Source: JAHFUI01 sp041485905 (GTDB lineage Bacteria; Acidobacteriota; Vicinamibacteria; Vicinamibacterales; CAVVIG01). Taken from it: 12,781 nt of DNA. Positions 7,449-12,781 of the stretch are shown one piece after another (position 1 is the stretch's first letter; each line of letters starts with the position of its first letter). The notes beneath the pieces were generated by a model. The model saw only the letters and a list, made by a program, of their open reading frames with translations, did not search any database and was not told the DNA's origin. The translations under genes and the position numbers were made by a program. The stretch lies in assembly GCA_041485905.1 (NCBI GenBank), contig JBGPKK010000134.1:1-12781 (forward strand), in the 5' to 3' direction.

Positions 7449-8381
7449 GTGACGTCGCTCGGGGTGATGCAGTCGCCGATGACCGTCAAGGCGTATCTCC
7501 TTTCTGTGCCCGAGCGATTGGTCCGATCCGTCGTGGGACTCGGCGCCGGAGTCGCTCGCGGAGTGGGAACGCTCGCCCTTCCGAAGGGCATACGGCGCAG
7601 CCAGTTGTATCAGAACCTCGTGGACGCGACGCTTCGTTTCCTCATCGAGCAGGTTGGGGGAGTGGAGGGCGTCTACCAGGTCGACGAACAGCTCCCCGAC
7701 GACTTCCTCATCAGGCGCGCCGCCGGCAACGCCGTCGAAGTTCTCGGCATCGTCGCATTTCGCGCGTCACCCGTCTGGGTGTTCGCGGCGCTGGCCGACG
7801 TGTGCGGCATGGGCCGGCATCTGATTCCGGAAATCGCCGACGCCCTGAAAGCGCAAGGTCTGCTCGAGCAAGGCGCCGAGTTCACCAGCGTCGATCAGTT
7901 GCTGGACGGTCTGGAGCGTACCTCGTCGCGGTTGGCCGCAACGATCAATACGCCGCCGCTCGACGTGCCTGCGCTGCGCAGGGAATGGCAGGCCATTCGC
8001 GAGGAGGCCAGGCGCCTCCGGCCCGCCAGCTTGCCGTCTCGAGAAGCCATCGGCGAGCTGTGGACACAGCTGAAGAACGAGTCCGCGCGGCAAAACAGGT
8101 CCGTCTTCGAAACGTCGTCGCTGATGGCGGTGTCCGCCGTGCGAGGGCTTCCCGACCGCGTGCGCTGGCTCTCCGCGTCCGCCAGAGTTGGAGTTGCCCG
8201 CACGGGGCAGGTCTTCGCGGCGGCGCTGCTCGATCACTACAGGCAGACCCTCACCGAGATGCAGCAGGTCGGCTTCGCGACGTATGCCCGCCGCCAGTCT
8301 CTGCCCTATATCCGCGCGGCGCTCGCGCAGTTCTCTCCGAAACGGCGCACCCTCACACAGCGGCTGCTTGACCGGTTCTAA
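7449..8381 (+). CDS. Uncharacterised 310-residue protein
   Basis: I do not recognise the family. The frame opens with GTG 7449, with GAAGG at 7435-7439 nine bases upstream. ATG 7467 and ATG 7479 are alternative starts with poorer upstream sites, and an in-frame stop at 7425 limits extension. There is no signal peptide. Residues 28-45 form a Gly/Val/Ala-rich amphipathic stretch (VVGLGAGVARGVGTLALP). Residues 95-120 are hydrophobic (AVEVLGIVAFRASPVWVFAAL), too interrupted for a clear membrane helix but compatible with peripheral membrane contact. Residues 147-215 are charged and helix-prone (LRREWQAIREEARRLRP). The C-terminus is basic (SPKRRTLTQRLLDRF). It begins 95 bp after the PQQ operon on the same strand, with no clear terminator between, so read-through is possible. 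The frame is probably real because its protein is compositionally sensible throughout and the other frames give Arg-rich products. Function is unknown. Confidence 0.65.
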   Translation: MTSLGVMQSPMTVKAYLLSVPERLVRSVVGLGAGVARGVGTLALPKGIRRSQLYQNLVDATLRFLIEQVGGVEGVYQVDEQLPDDFLIRRAAGNAVEVLGIVAFRASPVWVFAALADVCGMGRHLIPEIADALKAQGLLEQGAEFTSVDQLLDGLERTSSRLAATINTPPLDVPALRREWQAIREEARRLRPASLPSREAIGELWTQLKNESARQNRSVFETSSLMAVSAVRGLPDRVRWLSASARVGVARTGQVFAAALLDHYRQTLTEMQQVGFATYARRQSLPYIRAALAQFSPKRRTLTQRLLDRF

Positions 8382-8409
8382 CCTGCCGCTTTATAGTCCG
8401 ACTCCTCGA

Positions 8410-8561
8410 ATGAAGCAGTACGTCGGCTTCCTGGGCGCCGTGAACGTCGCCGGACACGAACGATCGAAGAGCTCGACGAGCCCGTGAAGACGAAGCCGTT
8501 CAAAGCGGTCCGGGCTCGCGATACCAAGATCGTCGATCTCGCGAGGAGTGAGGGCTCATAA
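8410..8561 (+). pseudogene. Probable debris of a DUF1697 gene
   Basis: ATG 8410 opens 25 codons that start MKQYVGFLGAVNVAGH, very like the DUF1697 N-terminus (M..YVAFLRGINVGGH), then stop at 8485-8487. In another frame, a tail ends TKIVDLARSEGS at TAA 8559-8561, which loosely recalls the DUF1697 C-terminus (R-NW-TV-KL--LA). Intact DUF1697 proteins have about 180 residues, so most of the gene would be lost by an internal deletion and frameshift. The N-terminal match is by eye and moderate; the C-terminal match is weak. The rest of the 189-bp gap from 8382 shows nothing else recognisable. Confidence 0.4.
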
Positions 8562-8570
8562 AGGAGCCAT

Positions 8571-9020
8571 ATGTTGCAGGCACAACACATCGTTGCGTTC
8601 GTCGCGACAACGAATCCAGCGGGCGCCAGGAATTTCTACGCGAAGACACTCGGGCTTCGCCTCGTGAGTGAGGATGGATTCGCGCTCGCCTTCGACGCGG
8701 GCGGCACGATGCTTCGGGTGACGACCGTCCGGGAGCTTCAGCCGGCGGGCTACACGGTGCTTGGCTGGCTCGTGCCCGACATTCGCCAGGCGGTCCGCAA
8801 GCTCGGCGATCGCGGGGTCGCGTTCCAGCGCTACGAGGGGATTCTTGCGCAAGACGAGCTCGGGATTTGGAAGTCCCCGAGTGGAGCGCAGGTCGCGTGG
8901 TTCAAAGATCCTGACGGCAATACACTGTCGCTGACCGAGGTGCCTGCACCGGTCAAAAAGAGCACGAAGTCGACGCACCGCAAGTCGTCGAAGCCCGCCA
9001 AACGGAAGAGACGAGGGTAG
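8571..9020 (+). CDS. VOC-superfamily (glyoxalase/bleomycin-resistance fold) protein with basic C-terminal tail
   Basis: This is a 149-residue cytoplasmic protein of the vicinal oxygen chelate fold. The two beta-alpha-beta-beta-beta modules are visible. The first spans about residues 4-55, with HIVAFVATTNPAGARNFYAK and LGLRLVSEDGFALAFDAGG. The second spans about 62-124, with VLGWLVPDIRQAVRKLGDRG and ending FKDPDGNTLSLTE, the family's usual closing motif. H6 and E123 occupy typical metal-ligand positions. Length without the tail (about 126) is normal for a single-domain VOC protein. Residues 128-149 form an extra tail of 22 residues, 11 of them Lys or Arg (KKSTKSTHRKSSKPAKRKRRG), which is not part of the fold. 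AGGAG at 8562-8566 lies 4 bp before the ATG. No substrate can be assigned: the fold covers isomerases, dioxygenases and antibiotic-binding proteins. Upstream lies gene debris, downstream a non-coding stretch. Confidence 0.85.
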   Translation: MLQAQHIVAFVATTNPAGARNFYAKTLGLRLVSEDGFALAFDAGGTMLRVTTVRELQPAGYTVLGWLVPDIRQAVRKLGDRGVAFQRYEGILAQDELGIWKSPSGAQVAWFKDPDGNTLSLTEVPAPVKKSTKSTHRKSSKPAKRKRRG

Positions 9021-9033
9021 CCTCGGAGTTTCA

Positions 9034-9249
9034 TCAGTCCTCGGCAGGCTGCCCAACCGCTCGCCTCAGGTCGTCCATCGCCGCCGCTGACGACCTGAAT
9101 CTGACGTTGTCACTCTTGACGGTGACCCTGGGCCACGGCCCTTGCCGTATTTGCGCATCCGAATCTCCAGTCGCGGGCGTCAGCTCATCCTCCCTTGGAG
9201 GGCTGCGAAGTCCTTTTGTGTCCCAATACCAGAAAAGACGTGATGTCGC
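9034..9249 (-). pseudogene. Open minus-strand frame without a start codon, possible 3' gene remnant
   Basis: A 71-residue frame runs from just after an in-frame stop (9252-9250) to a double stop TGATGA (9036-9031). It has no ATG or GTG before an internal Met near its end. The last third reads like protein (VTVKSDNVRFRSSAAAMDDL, then RRAVGQPAED). It could be the 3' end of a gene that lost its start, but chance open frames are common in GC-rich DNA. I recognise no family. Confidence 0.22.
9066..9098. repeat. 10-bp perfect inverted repeat (hairpin) downstream of the VOC gene
   Basis: TCAGGTCGTC (9066-9075) is the exact reverse complement of GACGACCTGA (9089-9098), separated by 13 bases. It begins 46 bp after the VOC stop codon, a plausible place for transcript termination or 3'-end protection. 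No T-tract follows on the plus strand, so it is not a standard intrinsic terminator. Confidence 0.5.
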
Positions 9250-9255
9250 TCAATG

Positions 9256-9267
9256 TATTGCGCAATA
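9256..9267. promoter_or_regulatory. 12-bp perfect palindrome, candidate operator
   Basis: TATTGCGCAATA is a perfect palindrome in the comparatively AT-rich stretch before the small secreted protein gene. It overlaps the candidate -35 element TTGCGC (9258-9263), so a bound dimeric repressor would block that promoter. The binding protein is unknown. Confidence 0.35.
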
Positions 9268-9285
9268 AGTGGTTAGACCTAAACT
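9258..9285 (+). promoter_or_regulatory. Candidate sigma-70-like promoter for the small secreted protein
   Basis: TTGCGC (9258-9263) and TAAACT (9280-9285) are 16 bp apart, each matching 4 of 6 consensus positions. Transcription would start about 9291-9293, just before ATG 9296. This would give a nearly leaderless message, consistent with the lack of a Shine-Dalgarno sequence there. Confidence 0.28.
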
Positions 9286-9295
9286 ATCCGACCTC

Positions 9296-9625
9296 ATGCG
9301 GACGACACTGCTCGCCACGATCGCCACCGGCGCCACGGGGCTCGCGTTGCTCGGTGCAACGGCGACCGTGAGCGCGGCGAGCGCGCCGATGGGTGTGTCG
9401 GTGACGGTCGTCCGGTCGTGCGCAGTCGGCACGCAGGCGACCCCGGGCACCCTCACGCTGGCCTGCTCGAAGGGCGTCAGCCGCGTCAATCTAGGCAATT
9501 CCACGACGTCGGATGTCCGCCTTCTCGCTCCTGGATCGAACGCGCTGACGCCGAGCTCGGGGGGCTCCGCCCCGCGCGAGTCGGCCACGCCAAGCCAGCC
9601 GCTCGTCGTTACCGTTAACTTCTAA
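9296..9625 (+). CDS. Small secreted protein, possible minimal spore-coat-U-like subunit
   Basis: This encodes 109 residues. Residues 1-30 are a clear signal peptide (MRTTLLATIATGATGLALLG, cut near SAASA/PM). An in-frame GTG at 9269 would add nine residues before the signal peptide and is less likely. The mature part has two cysteines, C42 and C57, in beta-prone segments (VSVTVVRSC, GTLTLAC), a Ser/Pro/Gly-rich stretch (79-101) and a terminal strand LVVTVNF. The cysteine pair and the terminal VNF recall the neighbouring spore-coat-U subunit, which also ends VNF. However, the mature protein is only about 79 residues and lacks the RxM...LxYNLY...WGDGT core. It faces the pilus operon tail to tail, 23 bp from its end. 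It could be a divergent pilus subunit, an inhibitor or an unrelated secreted protein. No family is assigned with certainty. Confidence 0.6.
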   Translation: MRTTLLATIATGATGLALLGATATVSAASAPMGVSVTVVRSCAVGTQATPGTLTLACSKGVSRVNLGNSTTSDVRLLAPGSNALTPSSGGSAPRESATPSQPLVVTVNF

Positions 9626-9648
9626 CTTCTGAGAATCTTGCTCGGTCG

Positions 9649-10137
9649 TCAGAAATTGACGATCGCCGTGATCGTGTCGGAGTAGCCGCCGCCGCTCACG
9701 TCCTGAAGCGCGGTGATGCGGCCGTAGATCGTCAGCATGACGTTCGAGTTATTGGGTGGGTTGGCGTTGGTGTAGGTCAGCGTGCCGGCAGTGCCGTCGC
9801 CCCAGATGTTGCTCCTCGCCGCGTTTCTATAGAGATTGTACGACAACGCCTCTGCTCCTTTTTTCATCGTCCGAGGGCTGAACGTCGGGCTGGAGCCCTT
9901 GCTGAGCGTGATCACGATGTTCGCCGCGGTCCAGTTGCAGTTGAACGTGATCGTCCCGGTGGAATCGGTCGCGGTGGCGTTGAACACATCGTAGGCGCCA
10001 AAACTGACCGCCGTCGTCGAGATCGTGCACGATGCCGCCTGCGCTTCCGCGCGGCTCGCAGACAGCAGGGCTGCGGCCATGAGGCCGAGCACGAACACGA
10101 GGCGGCGCGAACGCCGGCTTACTGCGGCACTGAACAC
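9649..10137 (-). CDS. Spore coat U domain protein (Csu-type chaperone-usher pilus subunit)
   Basis: This 162-residue secreted subunit would be exported, bound by a periplasmic chaperone and polymerised through the usher encoded just upstream. Residues 1-35 are a signal peptide with an unusually basic start (SRRSRR) and a VFVLGLMAAALL core, cut near AQA/ASC. The mature part is a full spore-coat-U domain: C37 and C67 as the likely disulfide (GTITFNC), LSKGSSPTF (78-86), RTMKKGAEALSYNLYRNAAR (89-108), NIWGDGTAGTLTYT (110-123), YGRITA (138-143) and the closing strand IVNF. The start is GTG at 10137, overlapping the usher's 3' end by 19 bp, which implies translational coupling. Its mature length (about 127) fits a single-domain subunit rather than a two-domain tip adhesin such as CsuE. 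Confidence 0.88.
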   Translation of the reverse strand: MFSAAVSRRSRRLVFVLGLMAAALLSASRAEAQAASCTISTTAVSFGAYDVFNATATDSTGTITFNCNWTAANIVITLSKGSSPTFSPRTMKKGAEALSYNLYRNAARSNIWGDGTAGTLTYTNANPPNNSNVMLTIYGRITALQDVSGGGYSDTITAIVNF

Positions 10138-12781
10138 GTGATGGTTCCCAGGTTGATAAGTGGAGAAGCGGAAACGGGAATCGCCAGCGTAAACGCGCAG
10201 GAGATTCCCTGGTAGTCTAGCCGCGCCTGATGGCGGCCCGCCGGCACGTTCTCGAGATAGAACTCGCCCTTTTCACCCACCGGCGATTCGAACGGCACGC
10301 CACCGGCGCGGATCGTCAGCTGGCCGTAGGACGGCACGGTCAGCTGTCCGCCGGTCTCGAGTTGTACGATGCCGGTGCTGCTCTGCACTCGCGCCACCGG
10401 AAAGACGACGAGCGCGCCGCCCCGGTATGTCGGGGCGACGGTCTTCCTGACCGCCCCGACCGAGTGGTTGAGCGGGACATCCTCGTCCGAGATGTTGAGC
10501 ACGTTGCCGTAGTACGACAGGAGGTTCGGCACGAGGAGGTTACCGTGACCGTTGGTGCGTCCCACTTCCTGGTTGCTGGCGTATGCGCGGACGCCGGGCA
10601 CGTCCGAGACGCGCACGAGCGCGTACCCGTCCTGGACCGGCCGGCTCGCGTACAGCCCGCCCCCGATCGCCACGATGCCCCCCGACGCGCTCACCGTCGT
10701 CTCCTCTATGCCGCTCGACGCGTCGCGCCGCACCTCGTACCTGCCGTACGGTCCCTGGTATTGCACGGCGCCGCTCGAGAAGTCGCGCTCGCCGCTTTCG
10801 CCGCGGAAGCGGTAGCCCCAACCGGTGCCGACGGGCAGCGGCTGCTGGACTTCGGTGATCAGGTGATTGGATCCGCGGGCGCGCTCGTAGGAGACGCTGG
10901 CGACCGCTCGTGGAACGCGAGCGCTGACGCCGAGAAAGAACTCCTTGCCGAGTGCGGCGTCGCTGTGATCCCAGCTGCCGCTCATGAACATGTCGGCGCG
11001 GCTGTTCAGCCGGGCCGACCCGATGAGCGTCGTCGTGGCGCTCGACGCGGCGATCGATAAGGCGGACATCTTCGACTGCCGGTGCTGAACGGTCAGGCTC
11101 GCGCGCGGCCCCAGCTGGAAGCTGGCGAAGGCGCCGCCATCCAGCGTGGGGCGGTCCGCGGTCGCGTCGAGGCTCGACGTCGCGTAGCGTTCGGTCATGG
11201 CTCGAAGCGAGAGCCCGAAGCCGACCGGCCGGCCGGCGTATGTGAACGCGCCGGACGCCGCTGCGCCGCTCATCCCGTGATTACCGCTCACAGCGGCCGC
11301 CGCCTCGAATTCGCCGAACGGCGTGCGCGCCGTGATGCTCGGACCCATGCTGACGAGATCCCCGCGCGCCTCGACCCGGCCTCCGATCGTCACGGCGTCG
11401 GTGACCCCGACGCGGTGACGACCGAGGAATGCGAGCCGGCCGTACGACCAGTTGTCGACGCCGAAATTCCTGCGCTCGAACCCCATGCTGTACTGATATT
11501 CCTGCAACCCCGCGGCAAGGACCTGGGTGGTCAAGTAGTACGACTGCGAGATCTCGCGGGTGCCGCCGAACGCGTCGCGGATGACGAGCCGCGCGTCGTT
11601 GCGCCCGTCGGTGATCGGCAGCTTCGTCAGATCGAATTGTCCCGGCGCCAGCTGCTGGGTGCGGACGAGGCGGTCGTTGAGGTAGACCTCCACGGTGGAC
11701 GGCGTGATCACCGCGCCCGAGAGATTGAACGACGGATAGTGGATGAAGTACGGATCGACCGAATACTCGCGCGACACGCTCATGCCCGCCAGCAGAATGC
11801 CGCCGCCCAGTTGGTCGCCGCTTGCGAATGCGTCGCCCGCCACGATGCGGCGGAGCTTGTCGGGCTGGTCGAAGGTGGCGCTGGTCAGGCCGCGGACCGG
11901 CGATTCGTGCGCGGCCAACGACACGGTCGTGCCGAGCAACGCACCCCACGCACTGAACCCCGCATCCGTGAACAGGTCGTATGCGGACGACCCGCGCCAG
12001 TTGAACGCGTAGTTCGCGAAGCCGCTCGGGTCGCGACGGTACTCGATGCCCGGAGGGCGGCCGCTGCCCAGCGTGTGCACGGCGGCTTCGAGCATCTCGG
12101 GACGGGCGGTGAGCCGCAGCGCGAGCGCGCGGTCGTCGAACTCGTAGGTGATGTCGGGCTTCAGCGAGGCGAGCGACACAAACGGCTGACCGTTGATCGG
12201 TTCGCGCGTGCCGGCAAAGCCGTGGAGACCGCTTTGCTCGAGCGCGCCGACGCCGACCAAAATGTCAGCGCCGCTGAGAATGACGAGGACCTCGCCCTTT
12301 TCGACCTGGTTCACGCCGAGCGCGAGAAGCGCACGCTGCTGATCCGGCGCGGCTGCCGGCTGCGGACGCACCACGCCAGTAGAGGGTGCTGCCTGCGGAG
12401 GCGTCACGCCGGCCGAGGGTGCCGGCTGCCGAGACGTCACGCCGGCGGAGGGTGCCGGCTGCCGAGGCGTCACGCCAGCGGAGGGTGCCGCCGCGTTGAC
12501 ACCCACCCTCGTCGTATCAAGGTTGCTCGACGCCGCGGTCACCCTGGATGTGCCAGAAGTTGTGCCGGTCGCGCAACTAAAGTTCACGGTCCCGCTGTAG
12601 CCGCCGGTGCGGATCGCATTGTAAGCGGCGATGTCGCTCGCGTTTTTGAGCTCGATCTTGTCGCCGACGCCGACCAGAACGCCGGTCGTCGATGTCGCCA
12701 CGCCACCGTCCCACCGGACGCGGATCGGCGCCGTCTCGATCACGCCCACACAATACGTGGACCAGATGGCTGCCAGCCCAG
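10119..12781 (-). CDS. Outer-membrane pilus usher (CsuD/FimD-type) with unusual N-terminal extension (5' end outside window)
   Basis: The frame stays open to the window edge, so the start and any signal peptide are outside; GTG 12749 is only the first start codon inside. Residues are counted from it. The usher N-terminal domain begins near 140 (LALGVNQVEKGEVLVIL, VSLASLKPDITYEFDD, LALRLTARPEML), as in CsuD-type ushers. The beta-barrel and plug region follow (SFNLSGAVITPSTVEVYLND, AGLQEYQYSMGFERRNF), and the end carries two cysteines (GISCAF, GTITCSVPQ) typical of the C-terminal domain. The usher translocates and assembles pilus subunits across the outer membrane. Ahead of the normal N-terminal domain are a beta-rich segment (TAPIRVRWDGG, DIAAYNAIRTGG, SGTVNFSC) and a Pro/Ala repeat linker. 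No hydrophobic signal-like segment lies between linker and usher domain, so the extension is probably part of the exported protein. The subunit gene overlaps its stop. Confidence 0.88.
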   Translation of the reverse strand, partial: GLAAIWSTYCVGVIETAPIRVRWDGGVATSTTGVLVGVGDKIELKNASDIAAYNAIRTGGYSGTVNFSCATGTTSGTSRVTAASSNLDTTRVGVNAAAPSAGVTPRQPAPSAGVTSRQPAPSAGVTPPQAAPSTGVVRPQPAAAPDQQRALLALGVNQVEKGEVLVILSGADILVGVGALEQSGLHGFAGTREPINGQPFVSLASLKPDITYEFDDRALALRLTARPEMLEAAVHTLGSGRPPGIEYRRDPSGFANYAFNWRGSSAYDLFTDAGFSAWGALLGTTVSLAAHESPVRGLTSATFDQPDKLRRIVAGDAFASGDQLGGGILLAGMSVSREYSVDPYFIHYPSFNLSGAVITPSTVEVYLNDRLVRTQQLAPGQFDLTKLPITDGRNDARLVIRDAFGGTREISQSYYLTTQVLAAGLQEYQYSMGFERRNFGVDNWSYGRLAFLGRHRVGVTDAVTIGGRVEARGDLVSMGPSITARTPFGEFEAAAAVSGNHGMSGAAASGAFTYAGRPVGFGLSLRAMTERYATSSLDATADRPTLDGGAFASFQLGPRASLTVQHRQSKMSALSIAASSATTTLIGSARLNSRADMFMSGSWDHSDAALGKEFFLGVSARVPRAVASVSYERARGSNHLITEVQQPLPVGTGWGYRFRGESGERDFSSGAVQYQGPYGRYEVRRDASSGIEETTVSASGGIVAIGGGLYASRPVQDGYALVRVSDVPGVRAYASNQEVGRTNGHGNLLVPNLLSYYGNVLNISDEDVPLNHSVGAVRKTVAPTYRGGALVVFPVARVQSSTGIVQLETGGQLTVPSYGQLTIRAGGVPFESPVGEKGEFYLENVPAGRHQARLDYQGISCAFTLAIPVSASPLINLGTITCSVPQ
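12357..12488 (-). repeat. Four-copy 33-bp in-frame tandem repeat in the usher linker
   Basis: Four tandem 33-bp units encode the 11-residue repeats APSAGVTPRQP, APSAGVTSRQP, APSAGVTPPQA and APSTGVVRPQP. The first three units are close at the DNA level; the fourth is more diverged. The period is a multiple of three, so copy-number change would lengthen or shorten the linker without breaking the frame. It joins the N-terminal beta-rich segment to the usher N-terminal domain. Confidence 0.9.

Noticed and set aside
9627..9654. TTCTGA...TCAGAA as a bidirectional terminator between the convergent genes
   Set aside because: Only a 6-bp AT-rich stem with a 16-base loop and no T-tract.
10230..11060. 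Plus-strand open frame opposite the usher gene
   Set aside because: No recognisable motif, while the usher frame is motif-supported along its whole length.
10119..12749. GTG 12749 as the true start of the usher
   Set aside because: The frame stays open to the window edge (GLAAIWSTYC precedes it) and no signal peptide follows the GTG, so the start is probably outside.

Overview
The window is GC-rich and densely coded. It looks like a chromosomal piece of a Gram-negative soil bacterium, most likely an Acidobacteriota (Vicinamibacteria-like) member. That guess rests on gene content: a DUF5916/CBM9-like outer-membrane protein beside a cluster of secreted PQQ dehydrogenases, and a spore-coat-U (Csu-type) pilus locus. 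No rRNA, tRNA, CRISPR array, transposase or insertion sequence was seen.

Layout. (1) 1-1510, minus: the first 503 residues of a DUF5916 protein with an N-terminal CBM9-like domain; the 3' end lies outside the window. (2) A 125-bp divergent intergenic region. (3) 1636-7353, plus: three consecutive secreted PQQ beta-propeller dehydrogenases in order A-B-A'. A and A' are close paralogs of the glucose/quinate dehydrogenase branch without its membrane anchor; B belongs to the methanol/ethanol dehydrogenase-like branch. A and B overlap by 4 bp (ATGA), and B and A' are 37 bp apart, so they are probably one operon. None carries a CXXCH haem site, and no PQQ synthesis or cytochrome gene is present, so cofactor and electron acceptor must come from elsewhere. 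(4) 7449-8381, plus: an unrecognised 310-residue protein. (5) 8382-8570: a short stretch with what looks like debris of a DUF1697 gene. (6) 8571-9020, plus: a VOC (glyoxalase-fold) protein with a strongly basic tail. (7) 9021-9295: non-coding, with a 10-bp perfect inverted repeat, a minus-strand open frame without a start codon, and a promoter-like stretch carrying a 12-bp palindrome. (8) 9296-9625, plus: a small secreted protein with features reminiscent of spore-coat-U subunits, convergent with (9) a minus-strand pilus operon: an outer-membrane usher (10119 to beyond the window end) followed by an overlapping spore-coat-U subunit (9649-10137).

Functional reading. The left half encodes periplasmic oxidation of sugars or alcohols with PQQ, next to an outer-membrane protein with a carbohydrate-binding-like domain. 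The right half encodes chaperone-usher surface fibres; the chaperone is not in the window and may lie upstream of the usher. The most unusual points are the usher's N-terminal extension (a small beta-rich domain plus a four-copy 11-residue Pro/Ala linker), active-site substitutions in dehydrogenase B, and the minimal secreted protein facing the pilus operon.
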